From Candidatus Methanoperedens sp. (GTDB lineage: Archaea; Halobacteriota; Methanosarcinia; Methanosarcinales; Methanoperedenaceae), in the NCBI GenBank assembly GCA_012026795.1, contig VEPM01000012.1, forward strand, positions 1 to 64,000: 64,000 bases of DNA, written 5' to 3'. The notes under the pieces were generated by a model. The model was not told where the DNA came from and searched no databases. It saw only the letters and a list, made by a program, of their open reading frames with translations. Below, piece by piece: positions 33,836 to 43,128 of the stretch (its first letter is position 1; each line of letters opens with the position of its first letter). The position numbers and the translations under genes were made by a program.

Positions 33836-35020
33836 ATGAGATTTCTTTATGGGGATTCGACTGAATTCCGGATGCAAATAGACTTCCTGAGACTGCTGAA
33901 CAGTTTTGTAGATACAGGTGTTAAGACTATAAAATTTGAAAATGCTGTTTTTGATCTCAAAGAAACGATAATAGACAGGAGAAGACTTAAGAATTCTGTT
34001 ACAGATGAGATGGATAACTTTATCCTTGCAGTTGAGAACGCGATTGAGGGAGCGGTTACCAGGAGTAAAGAGCAGGAGACGATCGTTAAATATGCAGACA
34101 GGAGCAAAGAATATTTGAAAACATTGATAGAAGAAGGCAAGACAAAGTTCTCGGATGAAATATCCAGGGAGATCGCGCAGCTTGAAAAAAAGATTGAGGA
34201 GGCAAACGAGGAGAACAGGAAATTACTGGAGACCTTCTTTATCTACGATCCCATACCTGCGACAGGCAAAAAATATACTATCAAACTTATAGAAAAAGGT
34301 TACTCTGCAAACGTACAGGTAGACTATGAAAGTGGAATTTCCTGCCTTTTTTACATTGCATCACCAGAATCCGGGTTCTGGAAAAGTCATGTAAGGGCTC
34401 ATGATTTTGTAAAAGGTATAGAAATACCTGCAAGGATGAAAAAATCTTTCCTTAAAAAAGAACTTGTGCCTGATAATGTGAACATCGATTTTTTTCTTCT
34501 CAGTGATCTTATTCTCTCAGATAAAGAGCTTGAAGTCGTTTTCAGGAAAAGATACGGCGCCAGGGCTGAACAATTCAGACTGAAAATGATTTTAACAGAA
34601 GAATTTTCAGTTGATGTGTCCTATACAGAGGAGAATGGTGTAGAGACGAGCGTTAATGCTGTTCCTGAATTGAAAAATGAATTAAATATGTTAAGACTTC
34701 AGGAATTCGGGAAAAAAATTGCCGAGAAGACAAATGATCTTTATCTCAAGAAACAAAAGTTAGAGACCATATTCCTGGAAGAAAAGGATATTTTTGAGGA
34801 GAAACTTGTTTTTGAGCTTATGCAGAAGGTTGCATCAATATTCGCTCCTACGGTAGCAGAGATAAAAAAACACAGTCCTTCGGGCGAAGAACTGTCTCTT
34901 AAATCGGAAGATGAATATGGTGGAAGACATGAAATATATCTTAAAAAATCAGAGGTAAAGGATAAACTTAATGTGATAGAAGAAAAGGGTCAAAAGTTGT
35001 TAGAGATCCTGCTTGTCTGA
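33836..35020 (+). CDS. conserved hypothetical coiled-coil protein
   Basis: About 394 aa, beginning MRFLYGDSTEFRMQIDFLRLLNSFVDTGVK. The 'LYGDST.F' opening followed by a Leu-rich helix is a recurring start in uncharacterised bacterial and archaeal proteins. A coiled coil follows (about 90-140: ISREIAQLEKKIEEANEENRKLL), then a mixed alpha/beta middle and a second helical region (about 285-330). No catalytic motif is recognised. The stop codon TGA lies in the left arm of an inverted-repeat element, so the C-terminus may have been altered by it. Confidence 0.6.
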   Translation: MRFLYGDSTEFRMQIDFLRLLNSFVDTGVKTIKFENAVFDLKETIIDRRRLKNSVTDEMDNFILAVENAIEGAVTRSKEQETIVKYADRSKEYLKTLIEEGKTKFSDEISREIAQLEKKIEEANEENRKLLETFFIYDPIPATGKKYTIKLIEKGYSANVQVDYESGISCLFYIASPESGFWKSHVRAHDFVKGIEIPARMKKSFLKKELVPDNVNIDFFLLSDLILSDKELEVVFRKRYGARAEQFRLKMILTEEFSVDVSYTEENGVETSVNAVPELKNELNMLRLQEFGKKIAEKTNDLYLKKQKLETIFLEEKDIFEEKLVFELMQKVASIFAPTVAEIKKHSPSGEELSLKSEDEYGGRHEIYLKKSEVKDKLNVIEEKGQKLLEILLV

Positions 35021-35114
35021 AAATATAAGTATTTCGACAATTGGAAACTTAAATAGCCACTGTTGGCGATTGGGAAAAATCGTTATCAGTTATGAAAATA
35101 TCCAGACAAGCTCT
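35011..35114. repeat. inverted-repeat element, copy B
   Basis: Arms GCTTGTCTGAAAATAT (35011-35026) and ATATCCAGACAAGCTCT (35098-35114) are imperfect inverted repeats sharing the GCxTGTCTGAA core of copies A and C. About 70 bp of AT-rich sequence lies between. There is no coding potential. It overlaps the 3' end of the preceding gene. Confidence 0.5.
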
Positions 35115-35145
35115 TATAGAAAAAATAAAAATAGAAATCGTAGAA

Positions 35146-36158
35146 TCAATTTCCAGTCTCAAGGGTTACACTATCGGATGAATCGATCTGGACACCCAGA
35201 CCGCACCCGGTAACTAGCTGCTGCGCCACCCATGAGGGTTCAAATGCATCACTAAACCCTGTTAAAATTGTAGCGGGTCCCGGGTACTGGTTGCAATAAT
35301 TTAAGTCATAAACCTCTAGCTGCGACGATGTGACTCCGATAGCCTCCCCATCGTATATGTATATCCCCGAACTCGCAAGAGCAGGCGATGCGGTACCCGA
35401 TGGTCCTTTGTCAGCCGTCCATAGCATCCACCAGTGAGGACTATAAGTAAACACTCCCCCTTGGATCCAATTACTAACCGGCACTCTTATTCTGGTGCCG
35501 TTAACGTAGATACTTCGGTCAGTCCATACAAAGACCGGGTTCATAACCCAATATTGGTATCCTGTCTGTCCCCATTCTATTACGGGCTGTAATATGGTCG
35601 TGGCGCCAACTAATGAGCCAAAATAGGCGCTAAACTGGCTTCCTTTGTTAGGTGGTTCCCTGGAACTTTCATGAATGTGCCGAAATTCCAATTTGGCTTG
35701 TTGGTTGGATCTGGTATCCATGAATATGCCTGTTCAACGGCATAGTTTACTGTTTCCACGTGCACTGTCGTAGTTGGAATCTCACCAAGCTTAATGAGTT
35801 GGTAAGTGCATTCCCCATTCTCGCATGTTACGCTTAATGCAGTATCATGCTGGTTTTCATCGATTAACTTATTGTTCTTTATTACTTCGACCATATCGCT
35901 GCCAAAAGAACTCTTATTTTTTTCCTCGGGTTGCTTGAATTTTCCGGTTTTTATTACAATGTTTTTCTCAAGGTCGGCTTTTTTAACGATCTTGCCTGTT
36001 CCCGGAATTATAATATCATCAGGCGATCGATTATATTTTCCATCCACTTTTGCAGGGTCATCGCTCTGTTGCGGCACCGCGAAGCCAATGCTGGATGCAA
36101 CAATCAGCATCACGATTGCGCATGCTATATATTTTATTCTGTCCCTATTCCATTTCAT
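35146..36158 (-). pseudogene. secreted protein of unknown function, frameshifted
   Basis: From ATG 36158 (preceded by GGGAGGAAAAAG) a signal peptide (YIACAIVMLIVASSIGFAVP) is followed by a mature protein up to NWNFGTFMKVPGN. The frame is then lost at about 35640-35660, and the continuation (PPNKGSQFSAYFGSLVGATTILQPVIEWG, then YQYWVMNPVFVW) is in the next frame to TGA near 35145. The joined product is about 335 aa and extracellular. The 'ILQPVIEWG...W' part weakly recalls secreted beta-sandwich proteins of the neprosin kind. A single-base indel explains both frames, so the gene is recently broken or mis-sequenced. Confidence 0.6.
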
Positions 36159-36317
36159 ACTTTTTCCTCCCAATATTTTTCTTAAAAGTCATCATAACCA
36201 AAGTCATACAGACAAACTCAGGTCAGAAATTTTATTTACTCAGCTCGAGTTTCAACCCCACCAAGGGCTGATTTACTAATATACTCCATTACCATATAAT
36301 TCTTTTCAATCTCTCTT

Positions 36318-36474
36318 AGAGCCTGTCTGAAAATTTGACCTACATTTGGTTTTCACACCGATTCGATGCACATAATTGGTTATGAGTGAGTATTCAGAGG
36401 CATTTTTGGACAGGATTACAGGATTTACAGGATGGAAATTAATCCTGTCCAGAATAAATATTCAGACATGCTCT
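36318..36474. repeat. inverted-repeat (MITE-like) element, copy C
   Basis: A 157-bp element bounded by AGAGCCTGTCTGAA (36318-36331) and TTCAGACATGCTCT (36461-36474), 13/14 complementary. The right half (36403-36474) matches copy A at 3970-4031. It contains an internal dyad GGACAGGATT...AATCCTGTCC. There is no transposase frame and no obvious target-site duplication. It has the size and form of a non-autonomous transposable element, lying between two secreted-protein genes. Confidence 0.65.
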
Positions 36475-36504
36475 CAGGTAAATTCATATTGTTTATTTCT
36501 TTTA

Positions 36505-38460
36505 TCAGATCTTCTCCAGTTGCACATTATCAATGAAGTACTTGTCTCCTGCTTTCGCAAATGGTGCAAGCCAGAACATTAAACGTCCATCGGTTACCGC
36601 ACCTGCAAAACCAGTCGTATCAAATTCAGTCGTAAAAGACTGCCAGCTCGTGCCAAGATTTGCCCTGTAGGATAAACCGTAGTTGGTATATGGTGAACCG
36701 TGCTTAATTAAATTCACACTAAGATCATGTCCGGACGTCGAATATGCTGAAAAAGTCAGCCGATAGCGTGTGTTTGGTTCCAGTGGTATCCCCTTCTGAT
36801 ATAATTGGACATTCGTACCCCCACTATTCAGAACAATATTTGCAGAATTAGATCCCTCAGAGGCTGGTGGGCCTGTAGTGAATGTCCCGGTTCCATTTGT
36901 ATAGAAGTTCCAGGAAGCAGTACCGGATTCAAACCCGGGGTTCTTGATAATATTAGTGTGTGTGCTGACAGTACCTGCTGAAAGTGATTTTACATACTCC
37001 ACCAGGTCTCCCTTTTCCTGGGCTGTCAGGTTCAGATTAAAGAAGGTGTTATAATGATCCACTACATCCAGCAATGTCTTGAAGCGCCCATCATGATAGA
37101 AGCCGCCCTTGTTCTCAGGCTTCATGAATAAACCGTTCTCGCGCACAAACACACCTGCGAGGTTCATGGTCTTATATACTCCGTCCGGCGCCCGGTCTGC
37201 CTGGAAACTGTCTATACCGATTTCAGATGGCTTATGCAGGTTCCATCCTGGCTCGGTCCAGAGCGGTTCTACATGGCAGTTGTTGCATTGCGCCTTTCCG
37301 CTGAAGAGTTCATCTCCGCGCTCTGCAGCTTCCTTATCAAAGTCTATGCCAGGCTTCGGCACAGGCGATGGAATGGCCAGTTGATAGAACTGAAGGGCCG
37401 GAAGTTTAGACGTGATCAGGTCACTATCAGGATCGGTTCGCACGTTCCCAAATCCGTTGGCAGCAGCTATCGGGAACCTGGTTGAGTCATTCAACCTGGG
37501 ATCATAGAACACTCCTTTCCCGTGCATTTCAAGATTGGCGACAAAAGCGTTCCAGTACGGGACCGAACCCCATGCGCCTGTCCATGTATGCTGGTTGAAC
37601 CCTGCCAGTCCGAAAGCGTTCGGGATCAAAGTAGCACCTGATACGTTCGTCCCTGTTACAACGCCATCGGTCATCTGCTGGGGATTAAACGCTTTGCCAT
37701 CCAGGAACAGTTCTGCATCGAATTTCCCGGGACCCCAGCTGTTAAGCACTGTTCTTACTGTAGGTTCTGAAACGTTCAGAAGATTGGCTACCAGAGTAAG
37801 ATCAGGAGAAAGATTTACAATTGCGCCTACATTGAGATCATGGTTTGCCCAGCCGTCCAGCCTTCGCCCGATGCCTGGAGCAAACGAATCATCCACTGTT
37901 GAGTGGCAAACAGCACATGTAATCCCAACAGTCGTGAGTTTCCCGTCATTATCAAATGAACCGTTAATACCAACAACTGCGTTGAGTTTGATTAAAGCAA
38001 GCGTTGTAGCCGGATCATCAAGATTTACATTTCCTTTTTCAAGGTCTTCGACCAGGTCCCTGGGAAGCGCATCCACATCAACTTTTAAGCCCACGTCCAG
38101 TGCGGTCTTCGGGCTGACGCCAGGCCCCACCCCTCCGTTTGCTTCGCCTGCAATGGCCTGGTGTATTTTAAGAGTGTCACCCCAGAATGCCTCGTCACCG
38201 AAAGTGTCAAAGCGAAAGATTTGCCTGCCTTCCATAAGCATTCTATGCGCATTTGCATGAATCGGGTCTTCTTTCATTTTCCCATGAACATTCATCATCC
38301 CGTTATCTGTGCTAAATTCATTGTCATCAATTTGTTGTGTATTTTCATCAATTTGATTCACTGTAGTTTCCTCAGAAGTTGCATTTACTGCGTTGAAGCC
38401 AACAACACCCCAGACAATAAGTGTAGCAACTAAAATACCGAATATGTATCTCTTACTCAT
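36505..38460 (-). CDS. diheme cytochrome c peroxidase/MauG-like protein with C-terminal carbohydrate-binding-like domain
   Basis: A 651-aa exported protein: signal peptide or anchor at 5-25, two c-heme motifs (CAVCH at about 179, CNNCH at about 385) in a cytochrome-c-peroxidase/MauG-like frame with FYHDGRFKTLLDVVDHYN near the end of that domain. Then comes an added domain of about 145 residues (NIIKNPGFESGTASWNF through YFIDNVQLEKI) typical of CBM4/9-like beta-sandwiches. The cytochrome part would accept or deliver electrons outside the cell, and the beta-sandwich may hold it on cell-surface or extracellular glycans. Shine-Dalgarno GGAGGGA precedes the ATG. Confidence 0.8.
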   Translation of the reverse strand: MSKRYIFGILVATLIVWGVVGFNAVNATSEETTVNQIDENTQQIDDNEFSTDNGMMNVHGKMKEDPIHANAHRMLMEGRQIFRFDTFGDEAFWGDTLKIHQAIAGEANGGVGPGVSPKTALDVGLKVDVDALPRDLVEDLEKGNVNLDDPATTLALIKLNAVVGINGSFDNDGKLTTVGITCAVCHSTVDDSFAPGIGRRLDGWANHDLNVGAIVNLSPDLTLVANLLNVSEPTVRTVLNSWGPGKFDAELFLDGKAFNPQQMTDGVVTGTNVSGATLIPNAFGLAGFNQHTWTGAWGSVPYWNAFVANLEMHGKGVFYDPRLNDSTRFPIAAANGFGNVRTDPDSDLITSKLPALQFYQLAIPSPVPKPGIDFDKEAAERGDELFSGKAQCNNCHVEPLWTEPGWNLHKPSEIGIDSFQADRAPDGVYKTMNLAGVFVRENGLFMKPENKGGFYHDGRFKTLLDVVDHYNTFFNLNLTAQEKGDLVEYVKSLSAGTVSTHTNIIKNPGFESGTASWNFYTNGTGTFTTGPPASEGSNSANIVLNSGGTNVQLYQKGIPLEPNTRYRLTFSAYSTSGHDLSVNLIKHGSPYTNYGLSYRANLGTSWQSFTTEFDTTGFAGAVTDGRLMFWLAPFAKAGDKYFIDNVQLEKI

Positions 38461-38482
38461 ATAATCCCTCCACTTTACCTAA

Positions 38483-38526
38483 TATCAGAATTCTGATAGT
38501 AATACTATAAAACATTACTATATATA
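38483..38526 (-). promoter_or_regulatory. cytochrome promoter with 16-bp palindromic operator
   Basis: TATATATA (38519-38526) is a TATA box for the minus-strand cytochrome gene. About 25 bp downstream, where transcription should start, sits a perfect 16-bp palindrome, TATCAGAATTCTGATA (38483-38498). That geometry fits a repressor blocking initiation. The regulator is unknown. Confidence 0.5.
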
Positions 38527-38587
38527 CTTTTTCTGACCGGTGCTGTAAAGTTGTCGGTTGTTAATGTTAATAATTATATTAAGTAAA

Positions 38588-39691
38588 TCATAAGCAGTTG
38601 CCTTTCTTAATGTTCAATCCCTCGATCACAGCATCATACCTCTGGCAGACCCTCTTCACCACATCCATTTCTGCCTTTTTATGAGTGGGTATCAGAATAT
38701 CGGCCCCCCCTCCGATCTCCTTTCCTTCGCTCGATGTACCATAATCCGGCGCTATCTTTATGCCATCCGCTGAAATCCCCAGGCCCATTTCATTGATCAT
38801 ACGCGAGACCATTTCTGTCTGGGGCATGACTTTTGCAGTTATGAAATTGGATTTATCGATATACTGAGCCTTTAGTTCAGAAATGTATTCAATGCTTTCC
38901 TTTACTTTTCTTTTGCTTCCGTATTCTGCAAGGATATTAATGGAGTTGATAATATCTTCAAAAGTTGTTGCCTGGATCTCGATTATCCTTCCGTCAAAAA
39001 TATTGCTCACCCTTTCCTTATATCCTTTTGAAATTACAAGAACACCCATTTCCTGTATGCGGTCATGCTCCTCTTCCGTAGGTGTATACGGATTGATCAC
39101 AGTATATTCTGCTATACCACAAAGCTCCATCAAAGATTCATACATGGGACTTACACCGATCCCCTGCTTTCCGAGCCATTTGTCAAGACCCATTTTCTGT
39201 TCCCTGGCAAGCTCTATGATCTTTCTTTTTATAGCTTCAGGATCGCCTGATTCAAGGTTAAAATACTCCGCAAATCTCTGCGTAGTCGCAAGAAGCCGCG
39301 TTCTTCCCTGCTGGACTGCTGAGATAAAACCGCTTTCTTCAAGTTCCCTCACATGATCATAGGTCGCAGGACCTCTCCTGTCAACAAGTTCTGCTACTGT
39401 TATGGGCTGGTGATATGCTATCATGGCAAGTGTCCGCAGAACCGGCGAGCGCAGCTCTTTAGGCGCTATTGACCTTACCCTGTCAGCAAATTCCGGTTTT
39501 ACCTGCATTATGAACCTGTCATCCATTTCCTTTATCTCAATAGCACTATCGTGCGCTATATATTCATCTGCCAGTTGCCGGAGCAGTTCCCTGACATTCT
39601 TTCCCCGCACCAGGTTTTTAAGCTGCCCGATATGAAGGGGCTCACCGGACGCAAAAAGCGCAGCTTCCAGTATCTCCTTATCCCTGCTCAT
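38588..39691 (-). CDS. scpB: ScpB chromosome segregation protein with C-terminal extension
   Basis: A 367-aa protein. Residues 1-165 are ScpB with its tandem winged helices (ILEAALFASGEPL, TLAMIAYHQPITVAELVDRRG, LEESGFISAVQQGRTRLLATT). It partners ScpA and SMC in condensin-like complexes. The remaining 200 or so residues (MYESLMELCGIAEYTVINPYTPT through DILIPTHKKAEMDVVKRVCQRYD) are not part of bacterial ScpB and match no domain I recognise. It overlaps scpA by 4 bp, downstream of it. Confidence 0.85.
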   Translation of the reverse strand: MSRDKEILEAALFASGEPLHIGQLKNLVRGKNVRELLRQLADEYIAHDSAIEIKEMDDRFIMQVKPEFADRVRSIAPKELRSPVLRTLAMIAYHQPITVAELVDRRGPATYDHVRELEESGFISAVQQGRTRLLATTQRFAEYFNLESGDPEAIKRKIIELAREQKMGLDKWLGKQGIGVSPMYESLMELCGIAEYTVINPYTPTEEEHDRIQEMGVLVISKGYKERVSNIFDGRIIEIQATTFEDIINSINILAEYGSKRKVKESIEYISELKAQYIDKSNFITAKVMPQTEMVSRMINEMGLGISADGIKIAPDYGTSSEGKEIGGGADILIPTHKKAEMDVVKRVCQRYDAVIEGLNIKKGNCL

Positions 39692-40380
39692 GATGCCACC
39701 CTGCTTATGAAAATTTCACCAAAGAATTCTTCCTGTTCAATCCATATCTCCTTTCTTGTAGCAAGGAATAAAATCGCAAGATAAGCCATTAACATCCCTG
39801 CCCTGTCAAGGGGAGAGGACAGTTCCGAAAATTTAATAGATTTTTGTTTTTCCAATAATTCATTTAATATTAATCTCATCTTCCCAATCCTGCTTTCTAT
39901 ATCTTCTTCGTGGGCCACTGAAAGAACATCCTCAAGAGTAGCCCTGATCTCATCTTTTTTATTGTCAACCCGATTAAGCCTCTTTTTTTCAAATGCTTCT
40001 GCCTTCTTTAGCTCAGTCAGTAATTCTTCAAGCGTCACCGGTCTTTTCGAATAACGGCGAAGGGGCATGGAAGGTACAGGATAATCGCTTATTTCAAAAT
40101 TATCCGACTCAATATCTATCTCCTCCTGAGGCTCTTCCACTTCAACCAGTGCATTTGATTTCATGCGCAGCAATATCGAAGCGTAAAGGAGAGTTCGCCC
40201 CGAAACGCGAAGATCCATTTTCTCAATATTGTCTACCATCTTTAAGAATTTGTCCGTAAGTTCAACGATGTTGATATTCCAGGGGTCGATTTCACCATTT
40301 TTGGCAAGATTTACCAGGATCTCAATTGGTTCTCCGAGTATATCCTCTTCCGGAATTACCTTATCCTCTCCTTCAGTCAT
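39688..40380 (-). CDS. scpA: ScpA kleisin chromosome segregation protein
   Basis: A 230-aa kleisin with the hallmark opening EPIEILVNLAKNGEIDPWNINIVELTDKFL. A middle (GRTLLYASILLRMKSNALVE) and a C-terminal winged helix (FSELSSPLDRAGMLMAYLAILFLATRKEIWIEQEEFFGEI) follow. It bridges SMC heads with ScpB. It is coupled to scpB by a 4-bp overlap. No smc gene is in the window. Confidence 0.92.
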   Translation of the reverse strand: MTEGEDKVIPEEDILGEPIEILVNLAKNGEIDPWNINIVELTDKFLKMVDNIEKMDLRVSGRTLLYASILLRMKSNALVEVEEPQEEIDIESDNFEISDYPVPSMPLRRYSKRPVTLEELLTELKKAEAFEKKRLNRVDNKKDEIRATLEDVLSVAHEEDIESRIGKMRLILNELLEKQKSIKFSELSSPLDRAGMLMAYLAILFLATRKEIWIEQEEFFGEIFISRVAS

Positions 40381-40421
40381 ATTCTGATGATAATAAGCAT
40401 ATAAAGCACATAAGCATTTTG

Positions 40422-41351
40422 TTATATATTTTGTTTCCTGCCATCCTTCGATAGCAGCACTACCCGGCTTCCACTCGAATCATCTGCAATACAATATTCA
40501 AGCGCCTGTGCAACCTGTTTTGAAAAACCAAGAACCTCCTCATGTGAAGGCATATTATCCTGAGAAAGCCGCTTTCTTGAAAAACCAAGATGCATATATG
40601 CTTTCAATTCTACATAATCAGGCCGGGCAAGTTCTATAAGCCGCGCGTAACCTCTCGGGTCCACCATATTCACTCCTTTTGTCAGGGTTATCCTGATGGC
40701 CGTCCTTGTGCCCGGACGCTTCAGGATTTCAAGAGACTGCTTTATGTTTTCCCAGCTATTCCCGATTGGGGAACATGCTTTTTCATATGTATTTTCATCC
40801 GGCGCATTAAGGCTTATATAAAGCTGCGTGGGTTTTATTTTTTTTACCATGTCAGGGATCGTGCCGTTTGTGACCACAAAAGTGGTCAGATCATTTTTAT
40901 GGAACTCTTTTATCAATTCAGGAAGATAGGGATACATTGTTGGCTCGCCTGATAACGAAATTGCTACGTGTTTCGGGGAAAATGCCTCTTTCCACCTTGT
41001 TTTATCCATGAATTCCGAACCGCCATAACCTGAAACAAGCCTGCGGTGTTCATTAAAAACTCCCTTTACAATATCTTCGGGCGAATCCCATACAGGGGGT
41101 ACTTCTACTGGTACTTCGACCGCCCGCCAGCAGTGAAGGCACCTGTGGTTGCAGACAAGCGTGGGAGTCATCTGTATACACCTGTGGGATGTCATCCCAT
41201 AGAACTTTGATTTATAACATGCTCCCGTATTACGGATACTTTTGTTGAGCCACAGGCATGTTTTCACAGCGCTGTGGGTTCCAGCAAGGTGATAACCATG
41301 TTTTTTAAGGAGCGTTTTTGTAGTTTCCGGTAAAGAAGTCATTTCTTTCAT
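40422..41351 (-). CDS. taw1: 4-demethylwyosine synthase (radical SAM)
   Basis: A 309-aa TYW1/Taw1 enzyme that makes the tricyclic base at position 37 of tRNA-Phe from m1G and pyruvate. The radical-SAM motif is CNHRCLHCW. A second set of cysteines for the auxiliary cluster appears upstream (TCLWLNKSIRNTGACYKSKFYG). HVAISLSGEPTMYPYL and YISLNAPDENTYEKACSP are family blocks. It lies 42 bp downstream of nothing co-directional but close to scpA, so a shared transcript is possible. Confidence 0.92.
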   Translation of the reverse strand: MKEMTSLPETTKTLLKKHGYHLAGTHSAVKTCLWLNKSIRNTGACYKSKFYGMTSHRCIQMTPTLVCNHRCLHCWRAVEVPVEVPPVWDSPEDIVKGVFNEHRRLVSGYGGSEFMDKTRWKEAFSPKHVAISLSGEPTMYPYLPELIKEFHKNDLTTFVVTNGTIPDMVKKIKPTQLYISLNAPDENTYEKACSPIGNSWENIKQSLEILKRPGTRTAIRITLTKGVNMVDPRGYARLIELARPDYVELKAYMHLGFSRKRLSQDNMPSHEEVLGFSKQVAQALEYCIADDSSGSRVVLLSKDGRKQNI

Positions 41352-41467
41352 TTTTCTGTAAATTTATTATCCAGCATTAAATTAACATGAATAAATAGAT
41401 TTACATAAACAAAAAGTTATTATATGGTAAATAGCATCATTTGAAGAAAACCTTTTGAGGTAATTAA

Positions 41468-42664
41468 ATGGCAAGAAACATTCGCGTGGAAAAAATCACA
41501 CAGACTCCAATTGAAAAACAGGAGATTGAAATAGTAGAACGAAAAGGTGTAGGGCACCCGGACAGCATGGCTGACGGTTTTGCAGAATCGGTAAGCAGGG
41601 CGCTTTGCAATGAATATATCAAAAAATGCGGCACAATCCTTCATCATAATACAGACCAGGTCGAGGTCGTAGCCGGGCGTTCCTGCCCTGAATGCCGGGG
41701 CGGGGAATTGATCTCACCTATCTATGTATTGCTTGTTGGAAGGGCAACAAAAGAATTTAAAGATACAAAAATAGCCACAGATACCACAGCAATAAGAGCT
41801 GCAAAGAATTATCTTAAAACCACTCTTCCTGATATTGATTCGGAACATGATATTATCATAGATTGTAAACTTGGTACGGGCTCAACAGACCTCCAGAGTG
41901 TTTTTAATCGCAGGAAAGCGCCAATGGCCAACGATACATCTTTTGGTGTAGGCCATGCCCCGTTTTCAGAAGTGGAGAATATAGTTTATAATACCGAACG
42001 CCAGATGGTCTTGAATTTCAAGAAGGATCTTCCCGCCATCGGAACAGACATCAAGGTCATGGGTATGAGGAAGAATGAAAAAATAACCCTCACAGTAGCA
42101 TGCGCCATGATAGGCAAACATATTGATGACAATTCACATTACTTCAATATAAAGGATGAACTCCGCGACAAAATATGCGACCTTGCTGAAGAATATACCG
42201 ACCGCGAGGTAGAAGTCTTCATAAATACGGGTGATGATGAAAAAACAGGCTCGATTTACCTGACAGTTACAGGAACTTCTGCTGAAATGGGTGACGATGG
42301 CTCAGTCGGGCGCGGCAACAGGTGCAACGGCCTGATCACGCCCAACAGGCCCATGAGCATGGAAGCCACAAGCGGGAAGAATCCAATAAACCATGTAGGA
42401 AAACTATACAACCTTCTTTCTAACCAGATTGCCAAGGATATTGCAGCAAATGTCCCTGGCATCGAAGATGCGTATATCAGGATTCTTTCCCAGATCGGTC
42501 ATCCGATCGATGAGCCATTGATCGCAAGCGCCCAGATAATACCGCAGGATGGCGCCAATATGAAAGCCATCAAATCCGAGTCTGAAGTTATAATTGATAA
42601 ATGGCTCAACGATATTACAAAGATCACCGATATGACTACAAGGGGAGAGCTGGAAACTTTCTAG
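41468..42664 (+). CDS. archaeal-type S-adenosylmethionine synthetase (divergent copy)
   Basis: A 398-aa archaeal MAT-family enzyme ([65 protein letters not shown]). It makes SAM from methionine and ATP. A second family member is at 52586-53785, and the two differ through most of their length. This copy carries an insertion with CPECRGGEL near residue 75 that the other lacks. Shine-Dalgarno GAGGT precedes the ATG. The neighbours taw1 and yjbQ are unrelated to methionine synthesis. Confidence 0.85.
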   Translation: MARNIRVEKITQTPIEKQEIEIVERKGVGHPDSMADGFAESVSRALCNEYIKKCGTILHHNTDQVEVVAGRSCPECRGGELISPIYVLLVGRATKEFKDTKIATDTTAIRAAKNYLKTTLPDIDSEHDIIIDCKLGTGSTDLQSVFNRRKAPMANDTSFGVGHAPFSEVENIVYNTERQMVLNFKKDLPAIGTDIKVMGMRKNEKITLTVACAMIGKHIDDNSHYFNIKDELRDKICDLAEEYTDREVEVFINTGDDEKTGSIYLTVTGTSAEMGDDGSVGRGNRCNGLITPNRPMSMEATSGKNPINHVGKLYNLLSNQIAKDIAANVPGIEDAYIRILSQIGHPIDEPLIASAQIIPQDGANMKAIKSESEVIIDKWLNDITKITDMTTRGELETF

Positions 42665-43050
42665 CTTTCCATTATTTTTATATTTACAGTGCGCTTGCGG
42701 GGGCCGTCAAGTTCGACGAAGAAAATGCTTTGCCATGTGCCAAGCACAGGATGCCCATCTTCGACCGGGATTGTTTCGCTCATTCCCAGAAGCACGGCAC
42801 GCAGGTGTGCGTGTGCATTATTATCTATCTGGTTATGGGCGTAGCTTTTGTTTTCCAGAACAAGGTTTTCTAACATCTCCAATATATCATTCCTGAGCCC
42901 GCGTTCGTTCTCGTTGATTATTATACTGCCTGTGCTGTGGCGCGTGGAGATGACGCAAATACCATCCTTTACCCCACTTTCCCGTACTGCTGTACGAACC
43001 CGGTCAGTTATATCGATCAATTCTGTTTGTGTTGTGGTTTGAATATCCAT
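42661..43050 (-). CDS. YjbQ/UPF0047 family protein
   Basis: About 129 aa from ATG 43050 (MDIQTTTQTELIDITDRVRTAV). The UPF0047 blocks are GICVISTRHSTGSIIINENE, NAHAHLRAVLLGMSETIPVEDG and LGTWQSIFFVELDGPRKRTV. The clustered His residues form the active site of this family, for which thiamine-phosphate synthase side activity has been reported. It overlaps the convergent MAT gene by 4 bp. Confidence 0.85.
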   Translation of the reverse strand: MDIQTTTQTELIDITDRVRTAVRESGVKDGICVISTRHSTGSIIINENERGLRNDILEMLENLVLENKSYAHNQIDNNAHAHLRAVLLGMSETIPVEDGHPVLGTWQSIFFVELDGPRKRTVNIKIMES

Positions 43051-43128
43051 GATTTTCACTTTCCCATTGGTAAATAAATTTGAGAAATGCATAAGCTTTT
43101 TCATTATTTACCAGGATATAGGTAGTAA

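Noticed and set aside
36376-36582. 68-codon plus-strand frame
   Set aside because: It translates the inverted-repeat element and then the antisense of the cytochrome gene end.
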